A DNA stretch of 37,000 bases from an uncultured Oceanospirillales bacterium (lineage in GTDB: Bacteria; Pseudomonadota; Gammaproteobacteria; Pseudomonadales; Endozoicomonadaceae): positions 1 to 37,000 of the forward strand of contig CAMRBW010000024.1 of assembly GCA_947040555.1 (NCBI GenBank), in the 5' to 3' direction. Under the pieces are notes generated by a model. The model saw only the letters and a program-made list of their open reading frames with translations. It was not told the DNA's origin and did no database searches. Shown piece by piece: positions 17,887 to 25,900 of the stretch (positions are counted from its first letter, which is position 1; the number at the start of each line of letters is the position of its first letter). Both the position numbers and the translations under genes were made by a program.

Positions 17887-18390
17887 ATGCTGGAGGGTTG
17901 CAAATCAGCTAAAGAAAGATGGGGGGGCGTTTCCGAGCTTATTGATAATTGGCTTAATGAGCGACAAAACATACTGGTTCTCTATTGCTCCATGACCGGT
18001 ATTGATCAGCAGGGTGAGGATGACCGCCCTCTGTTGGATAAGTTGCGGAATTTCTGCCAAATGCTCGTTGATTACGTGTCTGCCGGTCATTTTGAAATTT
18101 ATGAGCAACTGGAGCAAGAAGGTCGCGATTTTTGTGACAATGAGGCTTTAGCTCTATCACAGCAGCTGTTTGATCATATTCAGAGAAACACGAATCGTTG
18201 CCTTGATTTCAATGACAACTGTGAAACACTCAGTAGTGTTTCAGATTTGCAGGAGGCATTGTCACGTATAGGTGAAACACTCGAAGAGCGTTTCTCTTTG
18301 GAGGATCAGTTAATATCAATGCTGCACAGTGCCCATGGCGACAAGGCTGACCAGTTAGCCGCAGGTCAAATCAGTTCTACTGGCTGCTGA
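17887..18390 (+). CDS. rsd: Rsd/AlgQ family anti-sigma-70 regulator
   Basis: Rsd/AlgQ proteins bind the housekeeping sigma factor in the cytoplasm and favour use of alternative sigma factors; in Pseudomonas AlgQ influences alginate and virulence genes. The 167-residue sequence starts MLEGCKSAKERWGGVSELID and continues WLNERQNILVLYC and FCQMLVDYVSAGHFEIYEQL, which is the family signature. It is helical with no membrane segment. GAAAGAGG sits directly upstream of ATG 17887. Its place near dsbB, an FKBP gene and algP mirrors the Pseudomonas algQ region. A 30-base palindrome overlaps its stop codon. Confidence 0.93.
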   Translation: MLEGCKSAKERWGGVSELIDNWLNERQNILVLYCSMTGIDQQGEDDRPLLDKLRNFCQMLVDYVSAGHFEIYEQLEQEGRDFCDNEALALSQQLFDHIQRNTNRCLDFNDNCETLSSVSDLQEALSRIGETLEERFSLEDQLISMLHSAHGDKADQLAAGQISSTGC

Positions 18391-18406
18391 TATCAGCAGC
18401 CAGTAG
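18377..18406. terminator. 30-bp perfect palindrome between convergent rsd and FKBP genes
   Basis: CTACTGGCTGCTGAT (18377-18391) is followed at once by its exact reverse complement (18392-18406). The rsd stop codon lies inside the left arm. There is no T-run on either side, but it sits between convergent genes and would form a strong stem in both transcripts. Confidence 0.6.
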
Positions 18407-18440
18407 GTTACTCACGCGTATCTAAAACAATTTCAGCGAG

Positions 18441-19157
18441 TTAGTCCTTCTTCTCAGAAGCGTTGACGTTGATCAGCTCAACCTTGAAAACCAAGAGTGA
18501 GTTCGGGCCGATTCCGCCTTGAGGGGCGCCATTCTGTCCATAGGCAAGATCCGACGGGATATACAGCTCCCAAGTGGAGCCCTCTGGCATCATCTGAAGA
18601 GCCTCAGTCCAACCAGAGATCACCCGATTCAGCCGGAATGTTGCTGGCTGACCCTGGGGGTAGGAACTGTCAAATACTGTTCCGTCCAGCAGTTTACCTT
18701 CGTAATGTACCGTAACTTCGTTAGTTTCACTTGGCTTGATACCCTTGCCAGCAGTAAGAACTTTGTACTGAAGACCAGATTTTGTAGTGACGATATCAGA
18801 TTTTTTGCCATTTTCCTTCAAGAATTCATTGGCTTTCTCAAGGTTTTTTTGACCCATCTCCAACATCTGCTTTTGCATTTTTTCTGCAGCAGCACGCTGG
18901 GCTTTTTGGATCTGTTCCTCCATGTCGCTTTGGTTAAGAGCCAGCTTCTGGCCAGACAGTGCGTCATGGATGCCCTTTGCAACCCACTCTGCATCCAAAT
19001 TGTCATGCATTTCTTTCATTCGGGAACCAAACATGGCCCCCAGGCTATAGCCAAGTTTTTCTGACTCAGCAATCGGAGCTTTTTCTGCTTCTGCAGCAAA
19101 CACGCCCCCTGCGATGGTGGAAAGAACCAGCGCTGTAACAAAAAATTTTAACTTCAT
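18441..19157 (-). CDS. Periplasmic FKBP-type peptidyl-prolyl isomerase (Mip/FkpA-like)
   Basis: The enzyme catalyses cis-trans isomerisation of prolyl bonds to aid folding outside the cytoplasm. The 238-residue protein has a signal peptide (cleavage near GVFA/AEA, residues 20-22) and an N-terminal helical dimerisation domain (about 30-115). The C-terminal FKBP fold (128-232) keeps the pocket residues Y152 (VHYEG), F162-D163 (TVFDSS), V179-I180 (NRVISGW), W183, Y206 (DLAYG) and F224 (LLVFKVEL). Length and layout match Mip/FkpA/FklB proteins. GAGGAT precedes ATG 19157. It lies convergent with rsd, as the FKBP gene does beside algQ in Pseudomonas as I recall it. Confidence 0.94.
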   Translation of the reverse strand: MKLKFFVTALVLSTIAGGVFAAEAEKAPIAESEKLGYSLGAMFGSRMKEMHDNLDAEWVAKGIHDALSGQKLALNQSDMEEQIQKAQRAAAEKMQKQMLEMGQKNLEKANEFLKENGKKSDIVTTKSGLQYKVLTAGKGIKPSETNEVTVHYEGKLLDGTVFDSSYPQGQPATFRLNRVISGWTEALQMMPEGSTWELYIPSDLAYGQNGAPQGGIGPNSLLVFKVELINVNASEKKD

Positions 19158-19972
19158 TGCATCCTCATCTTTAAAAAATTTGAAGGGTGGACGGCTGACG
19201 ATAGCACATCATATTCAATTTTATGACAAAGCCAAGAGGATAGAATAGTAAATATGTAAAAAACGTCACTTTTCTGAGATGGGAGGAAGTCAAATAAGAG
19301 CGGGGGGAGTACAAGCTATGAATTTCTCCACAAAGCGTATGTTTGCAGGCTGCAAAAGTAAAACCGTATCTGACCCTTCTATAAATCGTTTTTGTATAGT
19401 CTTTTTATGAAAGACTGTCATTGTCGTAAATAAAAAAATTTTGCAATTCTTTAAATGATTGGTCTATGGTCTTTTGTAATGGCTAGATATATGTATTAAT
19501 AGTTTTATAAGTGATGATGTTTGATGTTTGCAATTCCGTGAATCTGCGTGATCCGGCAAAACATATAAAGCAAAAGCATATTTGATAGTTGGTTTGAGAG
19601 TGGTAAACGCACGATAATTATGGTTGGATTAATTAATATTTGTAAACAGCCGAATAGTAGAAACAAGGCAGAGTGGGAATAATGAGCCATGCAGTAAATT
19701 TCATTACTGGCTCCGATAATAGAAAGTAAGAGGTTATTTATCTGGTCATCAACCCTTATTTTGGGAAATGTCCAGATTTAGAGATTAAAAATAGCGGTAC
19801 AGGAACACACGTAGATTATTCAGATTGTTGGAGTAATCGAATATGAGCCAGTCGCTGTCGCCAAATCACTCAGAGACTCCGTGGTACTGATTGGGCGCGA
19901 TAGCATCTGGATACCGGAAGACAAAGCACTGTCTGATGGTATCGCGCTTGCAAGTGCTAAATGGAGAAAGCT
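19158..19972. other. Long AT-rich intergenic region with a residual open frame before algP
   Basis: These 815 bases have no clear gene. The left part must carry the promoter of the minus-strand FKBP gene. A small hairpin, AGTCTTT (19398-19404) with AAAGACT (19410-19416), is the only clear structure in the middle. From 19815 to 19976 a plus-strand frame of 53 sense codons is open and reads like protein (EPVAVAKSLRDSVVL, then IPEDKALSDGIALASAKWRK). Its TGA overlaps the algP ATG. It has no ATG, only a GTG at 19881, so it may be a gene remnant. Confidence 0.5.
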
Positions 19973-20893
19973 ATGAGTAATGTTGAAAAGGACTTCGACA
20001 AGTCCGAAGCAGCGGGCAGAGAAGCCGGTGCTGCTGCGAAAAAACGAGCCCCGGCTCGCAAAACGACGGCCAAGAAACCGGCCGCTCGCAAAACTACCCG
20101 TAAAGCGACAGCTAAAAAGGCTACCGCCAAAAAAGCGACAGCTAAAAAAACGGCCGTTAAGCGTAAAACCACTGCTAAAAAGGCTACGGCCAAGAAGAGC
20201 ACCGCTAAGAAGACTGCAGTTAAGCGTAAGACTACTGCCAGGAAGACAGCGGCCAAAAAGACTGTAGCGAAGCGTAAAACCACTGCTAAAAAGACTACAG
20301 CCAAGAAGACCACAGCTAAAAAGGCTACCGCTAAGAAGAGCGCTGCTAAGAAGAGCACCGCCAAGAAGAGCACCGCCAAGAAGACTACTGCCCGTAAGAC
20401 AGCGGCCAAGAAGACCACTGCCCGTAAGACAGCAGCCAAGAAGACCACTGCCCGTAAAACAGCAGCCAAGAAGACCACTGCCCGTAAGACAGCAGCCAAG
20501 AAGACTACTGCCCGTAAAACAGCAGCCAAGAAGACTACTGCCCGTAAGACAGCAGCCAAGAAAACTGTAGCGAAGCGCAAAGCGACTGCCAAGAAGAGCA
20601 CAGCAAGAAAAACTGCGACCAAAAAGACTGTAGCCAAGAAGAGCACCGCCAAGAAGACCGCAGCCAAGAAGAGCACCGCCAAGAAGACCGCAGCCAAGAA
20701 GAGCACTGCTAAGAAGACCGCAGCCAAGAAGAGCACTGCTAAGAAGACCGCAGCCAAGAAGACGACCACCAAGCGCAAGACCACAGCCAAAAAGGCTACA
20801 GCGAAGCGCAAGCCTGTCGTTCGCAAGAGTGCCGCTAAAAAGACTGCCGTCAAGCGTAAGCCTGCAAAGAAGACCGCTAAAAAGCGGAAGTAA
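19973..20893 (+). CDS. algP: Histone H1-like lysine/alanine-rich DNA-binding protein (AlgP-like)
   Basis: The 306-residue protein is made almost entirely of Lys, Ala, Thr and Arg, in AAKKTTARK-type repeats, after a short N-terminus MSNVEKDFDKSEAAGREAG. This is the composition of AlgP/AlgR3 and other H1-like bacterial proteins, which bind DNA and may compact the nucleoid; AlgP affects alginate genes in Pseudomonas. The long acidic/helical N-terminal region of Pseudomonas AlgP is missing, so it is shorter at that end and identity rests on composition and gene order. ATG 19973 is preferred over ATG 19961 because GGAGA (19964-19968) lies 4-5 bases upstream. The repeats make length variation between strains likely. 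Confidence 0.8.
   Translation: MSNVEKDFDKSEAAGREAGAAAKKRAPARKTTAKKPAARKTTRKATAKKATAKKATAKKTAVKRKTTAKKATAKKSTAKKTAVKRKTTARKTAAKKTVAKRKTTAKKTTAKKTTAKKATAKKSAAKKSTAKKSTAKKTTARKTAAKKTTARKTAAKKTTARKTAAKKTTARKTAAKKTTARKTAAKKTTARKTAAKKTVAKRKATAKKSTARKTATKKTVAKKSTAKKTAAKKSTAKKTAAKKSTAKKTAAKKSTAKKTAAKKTTTKRKTTAKKATAKRKPVVRKSAAKKTAVKRKPAKKTAKKRK
20378..20557 (+). repeat. Six 30-bp tandem repeats in algP (KKTTARKTAA)
   Basis: Six consecutive 30-base units encode KKTTARKTAA each, with only synonymous changes at a few third positions. They are in frame within algP, and gain or loss of a unit would keep the frame. Confidence 0.9.
20636..20755 (+). repeat. Four 30-bp tandem repeats in algP (KKSTAKKTAA)
   Basis: Four consecutive 30-base units encode KKSTAKKTAA. 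They are a second family inside the same gene with the same period, separated from the first set by about 80 bases of related codons. Confidence 0.9.
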
Positions 20894-20921
20894 ATCGCTC
20901 ACTTCTGATATGTTCAACATT

Positions 20922-20952
20922 TAACGGGGTCTTTTGACCCCGTTATTTATTT
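20922..20952 (+). terminator. Intrinsic terminator of algP
   Basis: TAACGGGGTC (20922-20931) pairs with GACCCCGTTA (20936-20945) around a TTTT loop and is followed by TTTATTT. It is a strong rho-independent terminator 28 bases after the algP stop. Confidence 0.85.
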
Positions 20953-21008
20953 GTAGAGTGCCCCCTCCTCTGTATCAATGCATTTCTGATGTGCCTAGAA
21001 TTCGCGCC

Positions 21009-22937
21009 ATGATCAAATTATCCCAAGTTAGCTTATTAAGGGGTGGCAAGCGCCTGCTGTCCGACAGCAACCTCGTCATCCATCCAGGCCAGAAAGTTGG
21101 CCTGACCGGCGTTAACGGCTCCGGAAAGTCCACACTGTTCGCCCTTATTCAGAACAAAATACACCCCGACACCGGGGAGTTTTCCATCCCTTCCGGCTGG
21201 CGCATTACCCACATGGCACAGGAGGTTCAGGCTCTTGCCCAAGCGGCTGTTGAATATGTGCTTGATGGCGACCATGAGCTGCGCCGGATTGAGAAAGGGC
21301 TCGCTGAGGCTGAGGCCAAAGGTGACGACCACGCCCTCGCAAAGCTGCACGCAGATTTCGATGCCCACCACGGCTACACCGCCCGCTCCCGTGCAGAGCA
21401 GCTCATGCACGGCCTGGGCTTTCGACAAGAGCAGATCGGCAATAGCGTAAAAGATTTCTCCGGTGGTTGGCGAATGCGCCTGAATCTGGCGCGCACGCTG
21501 ATGTGTCCCTCCGACCTTCTGCTTCTTGATGAACCCACCAACCACCTGGACATGGATGCCATTCTCTGGCTGGAGGAGTGGTTGAAGCGTTATCCCGGTA
21601 CTCTGCTGTTGATCTCCCACGACCGGGACTTCCTGGATAACACCATCGAGAATATTGCCCACATCGAACGACAGGATATAACCCTCTATCGCGGCAACTA
21701 TTCCGCCTTTGAGCGCATTCGTGCCGAGCGCCTCACCCAGCAGCAGGCCATCCACGAACGACAGGTGCGGGAACAAGAGCGTCTGACAAAATTTATCGAA
21801 CGATTCCGGGCCAAAGCCACTAAGGCTCGTCAGGCTCAGAGCCGTATCAAGGCCCTGGCACGCATGGAAACCATCGCTCCGGCTCATATGGATTCCCCAT
21901 TCACGTTCCGTTTCCCCCTGTCGGACAAACTCTCCAGCCCGCTCATTTCAATGCGCAAAGCCTCGCTTGGCTACAATGTTGAAATTCTAAAGGACGTCAC
22001 CATAAACCTTCAGCCCGGCGACAGCATCGGTCTGCTGGGACCCAATGGCGCGGGCAAATCGACACTGATGAAATCACTGGCTGGAGCGTTGCAGAAACTG
22101 GCAGGTGAAGAGCAACGGGGTGAACACCTCCGTATCGGCTATTTTGCCCAGCACCAGCTGGAGTCCCTTGACCTGAAGGCGACACCTGCGATTCATATTC
22201 AGCGCCTCTCCCCTGGGGCCCGTGAACAGCAGGTTCGTGATTTTCTGGGCTCTTTTGGCTTTCGGGGGGAAAAGGTCGATGAGGAGGTCGGCTCTTTCTC
22301 CGGTGGTGAACAGGCGCGTCTGGCTCTTGCCATTATCGCCTGGCAGAAGCCCAACCTTCTGCTGCTGGACGAACCGACCAACCATCTGGACCTGGAGATG
22401 CGTCACGCCCTGACCATGGCGCTCCAGGAGTTCGATGGTGCTATGGTTCTGGTCTCCCATGACCGTCATCTGTTGCGCTACACGGTGAATGACCTCTATC
22501 TGGTGCACGATGGCAAGGTGGATGTCTACGAAGGCGATCTGGATGAATATTCAGCCTGGCTGGCTAAAATCAAGCGGGAAGAGATCTCCCAGGCGACAGC
22601 CGAAGATAACGCCGTTGAGGCTCTGAAGCCCACGGCACAGGATAAGAAAGCACGTAAGCGCCTGGAGGCGGAGCTGCGACAGAAGCTGCGGCCTTACCGT
22701 CAGGTCGTGGAGAAGCTGGAAGCTCAACTGGAAAAAATCCAGCAGCAGCTTCTCCAGATAGAAGATCAGCTGGGTGACGCCTCTCTCTATGAGGAGTCCT
22801 CCAAAGATCGGCTGCGTAAACTTCTGGATCAACAGGCGGAATTGAGCCGCCAGGCGGCGGACACGGAAGACCAGTGGCTGCTGGCCTCAGAAGAGCTGGA
22901 AGCGGCCGAAGAAAAATTAAGATTGCTAACCAACTAG
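21009..22937 (+). CDS. yheS: ABC-F family ATPase (YheS-like)
   Basis: ABC-F proteins are soluble ATPases with two fused ABC domains that act on ribosomes rather than in transport. The 642-residue protein has Walker A GVNGSGKST (34-42), signature FSGGWRMRLNLAR and Walker B LLLLDEPTNHLD in the first half. The second half has GPNGAGKST (about 343-351), FSGGEQARLALA and a second LLLLDEPTNHLD. Between them is the charged ABC-F linker (ERIRAERLTQQQAIHERQ), and the C-terminus (about 540-642) is a coiled-coil extension. There are no membrane segments. ATG 21009 is chosen because MIKLSQVSLLRGGK is the natural domain start; longer starts run back through the algP terminator. The position beside algP resembles Pseudomonas. 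Confidence 0.95.
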   Translation: MIKLSQVSLLRGGKRLLSDSNLVIHPGQKVGLTGVNGSGKSTLFALIQNKIHPDTGEFSIPSGWRITHMAQEVQALAQAAVEYVLDGDHELRRIEKGLAEAEAKGDDHALAKLHADFDAHHGYTARSRAEQLMHGLGFRQEQIGNSVKDFSGGWRMRLNLARTLMCPSDLLLLDEPTNHLDMDAILWLEEWLKRYPGTLLLISHDRDFLDNTIENIAHIERQDITLYRGNYSAFERIRAERLTQQQAIHERQVREQERLTKFIERFRAKATKARQAQSRIKALARMETIAPAHMDSPFTFRFPLSDKLSSPLISMRKASLGYNVEILKDVTINLQPGDSIGLLGPNGAGKSTLMKSLAGALQKLAGEEQRGEHLRIGYFAQHQLESLDLKATPAIHIQRLSPGAREQQVRDFLGSFGFRGEKVDEEVGSFSGGEQARLALAIIAWQKPNLLLLDEPTNHLDLEMRHALTMALQEFDGAMVLVSHDRHLLRYTVNDLYLVHDGKVDVYEGDLDEYSAWLAKIKREEISQATAEDNAVEALKPTAQDKKARKRLEAELRQKLRPYRQVVEKLEAQLEKIQQQLLQIEDQLGDASLYEESSKDRLRKLLDQQAELSRQAADTEDQWLLASEELEAAEEKLRLLTN

Positions 22938-22955
22938 ATCAAACAATACTTATTT

Positions 22956-22977
22956 CGGTGGAAGGGCTCTTCCACCG
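22956..22977. terminator. Stem-loop after yheS
   Basis: CGGTGGAAG (22956-22964) pairs perfectly with CTTCCACCG (22969-22977) around a GGCT loop, 19 bases past the yheS stop. The downstream tract is A/T-rich but without a clean T-run. Confidence 0.6.
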
Positions 22978-23044
22978 GAAATTCCTATTATAAAAATAAT
23001 TCCTGTAGGTATAATCGTTAACCTATGGCTTTGAGGAGGCGCAC

Positions 23045-23116
23045 ATGACTCCTGCTTACAGGAGTAATTCACGCTTTCACTCTGGCCATAAAATTATGGG
23101 TGCTAAACACCAGTAA
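23045..23116 (+). CDS. Possible 23-residue leader peptide upstream of brnQ
   Basis: An ATG at 23045 is preceded by an excellent Shine-Dalgarno, GAGGAGG (23033-23039), 5 bases away. It opens a frame MTPAYRSNSRFHSGHKIMG ending AKHQ and TAA. A TATAAT lies at 23010-23015, so a transcript could begin just before it. The first codons also form a hairpin, ACTCCTG (23048-23054) with CAGGAGT (23059-23065). A second hairpin follows before brnQ. This looks like a translated leader, but the peptide is not rich in Leu, Ile or Val codons as a classical branched-chain attenuator would be. It might be a standalone small protein or chance. Confidence 0.4.
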   Translation: MTPAYRSNSRFHSGHKIMGAKHQ

Positions 23117-23125
23117 TCCAAACGG

Positions 23126-23144
23126 GAACTACTACGGGTAGTTC
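23126..23144 (+). promoter_or_regulatory. Hairpin in the brnQ 5' leader
   Basis: GAACTAC (23126-23132) pairs with GTAGTTC (23138-23144) around a five-base loop, 10 bases past the leader ORF stop and 48 bases before the brnQ start. It may take part in leader control of brnQ. Confidence 0.4.
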
Positions 23145-23192
23145 GTCTCTAATGATCTTGATTATTGACCAAATGTTTGAAAGGGGCTGTTC

Positions 23193-24509
23193 TTGTCTGC
23201 ATCAATAAAAGCAACTGACGTGTTGGCGGTAGGGTTGATGACATTTGCGCTGTTTCTCGGCGCAGGTAATATGATTTTTCCACCTTACCTTGGTCAGATC
23301 GCAGGATCAGATCTGGTCATAGCATTGCTGGGCTTTCTGATTACCGGTGTCGGCCTGCCGCTGCTAGGTGTCATCGCTACGGCTCGTCTGGGTGAAGGTC
23401 TGAGTGGTTTTACCCGTGATCTTCCTGTTTGGATATCAATGGTTGTTGGTCTGGTGCTTTATCTCGCTATCGGACCGCTGTTCGCAGCCCCCCGTACCGG
23501 CATTGTGGCTTGGGAAATGAGCTTTGCGGATGTTTTCCCTGATGCTGAATATGGACAAATGATCTACAGCATCGCCTTCTTTGGCGTGACGCTCCTGCTC
23601 TCTCTGTTCCCCGGTCGACTGATCGATAGCATTGGTAAAATTATTACCCCTACGCTGGTTGTGGTGCTTCTGGCGATTGGTGTTGGTGTTTTCATGTTCC
23701 CACAGGGCGAGACAGGAACAATTACCACAATCGAAGGCAATGCTTTCTCATGGGGCTTCCGGCACGGCTATCAGACCATGGACACCCTGGCCTCACTGGC
23801 GTTCGGTATCGTTATTATCACGGCACTGCATGCCCGCGGCGTGACCGATAAAAACGAAATAACCCGTCATACCATTACTGCGGGTGTTATCGCTGCAGTT
23901 GGTCTGGGCGCTGTGTACATCATGCTGGCCTACTTGGGCGCGACCAGTCACGCGGTTGCACCTGGTGCGGAGAATGGCGCAGATATCCTGACCTCCTACA
24001 TCTTCTCTATGTACGGCTCGTTTGGCACAGTACTGCTGGGTATTTCCATCACACTGGCCTGTTTGACCACCTCTGTTGGCCTGATGACGGCTTGTGCTGA
24101 ATACTTCAATGAAGTACTGCCCGCTATGAGTTACCGCGGTTACGTGATTCTGTGCACTTTAGTGAGTGCCGTCGTTGCCAATGTTGGTTTGAATGAGCTG
24201 CTGTCGCTGACTCTTCCGGCATTGCTGATCATCTACCCGATTGCAATCAGCTTGATTCTTCTGGCTCTGGTGCGCAAATTCATCAAAGAGCCATCAACAA
24301 CCTACGTGATGACGCTGATTCCCGTATTTGCGGTGGGTCTGATTGATGGCCTGGCTGCGAGTAACGTGGCATGGGCAACAGTTATCTCGGGCAGTACTCT
24401 CTCCTCTCTGCCTTTGCACGATGAGAGCCTGGGCTGGTTGTTCCCCGGACTGGTCGGTTTTATGTTTTCCTTTGCGATAAGAGGAAACAAGACTGCCGCT
24501 GAGGTTTGA
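23193..24509 (+). CDS. brnQ: Branched-chain amino acid transporter BrnQ (LIV-II)
   Basis: BrnQ is an inner-membrane, cation-coupled carrier for leucine, isoleucine and valine. The 438-residue protein has about twelve hydrophobic helices and the family motifs FALFLGAGNMIFPPYLG near the N-terminus, IGPLFAAPRTG and ITLACLTTSVGL. It starts at TTG 23193, supported by GAAAGGGG 6 bases upstream and by the N-terminal MSASIKATDVLAVGLMTFA. The region before it contains a possible leader ORF and two hairpins, so expression may be controlled after transcription starts. A very strong hairpin follows the gene. Confidence 0.95.
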   Translation: MSASIKATDVLAVGLMTFALFLGAGNMIFPPYLGQIAGSDLVIALLGFLITGVGLPLLGVIATARLGEGLSGFTRDLPVWISMVVGLVLYLAIGPLFAAPRTGIVAWEMSFADVFPDAEYGQMIYSIAFFGVTLLLSLFPGRLIDSIGKIITPTLVVVLLAIGVGVFMFPQGETGTITTIEGNAFSWGFRHGYQTMDTLASLAFGIVIITALHARGVTDKNEITRHTITAGVIAAVGLGAVYIMLAYLGATSHAVAPGAENGADILTSYIFSMYGSFGTVLLGISITLACLTTSVGLMTACAEYFNEVLPAMSYRGYVILCTLVSAVVANVGLNELLSLTLPALLIIYPIAISLILLALVRKFIKEPSTTYVMTLIPVFAVGLIDGLAASNVAWATVISGSTLSSLPLHDESLGWLFPGLVGFMFSFAIRGNKTAAEV

Positions 24510-24525
24510 TCCCAGCCGTCAGGCT

Positions 24526-24563
24526 ATACAACAAAGGCTGCCAAAAGGCAGCCTTTGTTGTAT
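24526..24563. terminator. Bidirectional terminator between brnQ and zapB
   Basis: ATACAACAAAGGCTGCC (24526-24542) pairs perfectly over 17 bases with its reverse complement (24547-24563) around AAAA. The stem is A-rich on one arm and T-rich on the other, so it can end transcription of the two converging genes in both directions. Confidence 0.85.
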
Positions 24564-24574
24564 CGGGCCGTTAA

Positions 24575-24793
24575 TTATACTTCTTCTGTCTCTGCATGAA
24601 CGGTGTCCAGACGACCAAGCAGGGTGCCGACTTTCTCGGACCAGGACTGCAACTCACAACGCAACTCTGAGTTTTCCTTTTCCAGCTTTTCTTTTATTTC
24701 ACGCAATTCGTCGAGCTCGAGGCGATAGAGACCAATAGTCTCAACGGCATTTTGAATTTTGGATTCCAGCTGGTTCAAGGTTTCAATGGACAT
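24575..24793 (-). CDS. zapB: ZapB-like cell division coiled-coil protein
   Basis: The 72-residue protein is almost wholly a coiled coil (LNQLESKIQNAVETI, then RLELDELREIKEKLEKEN) and ends WSEKVGTLLGRLDTV, matching the short ZapB pattern, whose E. coli member ends near LLGRMEEV. ZapB works with ZapA at the FtsZ ring in the cytoplasm. The ATG at 24793 gives the family-like start MSIETLNQLESK; a longer frame from 24832 would add 13 unsupported residues. The ribosome site is weak (GTGAG, 10 bases upstream). Small coiled coils are easily confused, so identity is likely but not certain. Confidence 0.75.
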   Translation of the reverse strand: MSIETLNQLESKIQNAVETIGLYRLELDELREIKEKLEKENSELRCELQSWSEKVGTLLGRLDTVHAETEEV

Positions 24794-25042
24794 ATAGGAA
24801 AATCTCACTATGAGTGAATTTTGTTTATCCATATTAGAATTTCGGCAGAAGCTAGTAAACAGCCAAGACTTATATGTTGCGTGTTTATATAAATCTCAGA
24901 AAAACGAGCAGAAATACCTAACCGTGTTTCGCGATATGATTGCGTAGCTTGAGCAGAATGTTTAGCTCTGCATAAATGCTTGCAGAGTGAACTCGGGCAT
25001 AATGCCCAGATATAAGATCTCATTTGAATAAGAGGTGTCGGT

Positions 25043-25900
25043 TTGTCGCAGAAGTTTATCGGAGCCCATGTCAGTGCTGCAGGTGGAGTGGAGAATGCTC
25101 CGTTGAATGCCCATAACATTGGTGCCAGCGCTTTTGCGCTGTTCACCAAGAGCCAGCGACAGTGGGCGGCCAAGCCGCTTACAGAGAAGAGTATTGATCT
25201 GTTCAAAGAGCGTTGTGCCAAATTTGGTTTTGCGCCGGAACAGATTCTTCCCCACGACAGTTACCTGATAAATCTCGGGCATCCGGAAGTTGAAGCGCTG
25301 GAGAAATCACGCAACGCTTTTATCGATGAGATAGAGCGCTGCAGGCAGCTGGGGCTGGACCGTCTGAACTTTCACCCGGGTAGCCACCTGCGCACTCTCA
25401 GTGAAGAGGCGTGCATCACTCGTATCGCTGAGTCCATCAATATCGCCCTGGACAGAACCGAAGGGGTGATTGCAGTTATTGAGAACACTGCCGGACAGGG
25501 CAGCAATCTGGGCTGGAAGTTCGAGCAAATTGCCGCAATGATCGAGCAGGTGAGTGACAAAAGCCGTGTCGGTGTCTGCATTGATACCTGCCACACCTTT
25601 GCCGCCGGTTACGATCTACGCACCAAAGAGGCATGCGAACAGACCTTTGCCGAGTTTGAACGGATTGTCGGTTTTCAGTACCTCAAAGGCATGCACCTGA
25701 ATGATTCCAAGGGCGCATTCGGTTCCAAAAAAGACCGTCATCACAGTCTTGGCGCGGGTGAAATCGGTTGGGAGTGTTTCCGCTACATCATGCAGGACAA
25801 CCGTTTCGATGGCGTGCCGATGGTGCTGGAAACCATCGACGACACCCTCTGGCCAGACGAAATCCAGACGCTTCACCGGTTGGCAGCCGAGGCGCGTTAA
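25043..25900 (+). CDS. nfo: Endonuclease IV
   Basis: Endonuclease IV cleaves DNA 5' to abasic sites in base excision repair, using three zinc ions. The 285-residue length equals that of E. coli Nfo. Metal-site and conserved stretches are visible in order: [82 protein letters not shown] and MVLETID. It starts at TTG 25043 with AGAGGTG upstream. It converges with serA, and the two stop codons overlap (shared bases 25897-25900), leaving no room for a terminator between them. Confidence 0.97.
   Translation: MSQKFIGAHVSAAGGVENAPLNAHNIGASAFALFTKSQRQWAAKPLTEKSIDLFKERCAKFGFAPEQILPHDSYLINLGHPEVEALEKSRNAFIDEIERCRQLGLDRLNFHPGSHLRTLSEEACITRIAESINIALDRTEGVIAVIENTAGQGSNLGWKFEQIAAMIEQVSDKSRVGVCIDTCHTFAAGYDLRTKEACEQTFAEFERIVGFQYLKGMHLNDSKGAFGSKKDRHHSLGAGEIGWECFRYIMQDNRFDGVPMVLETIDDTLWPDEIQTLHRLAAEAR

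Noticed and set aside
19820..20920. Long minus-strand open frames (up to 366 codons) opposite algP
   Set aside because: They are low-complexity shadows of the Lys/Ala-rich repeats (poly Leu/Gly/Cys or Val/Phe/Leu repeats). The plus frame has the ribosome site, terminator and family composition.
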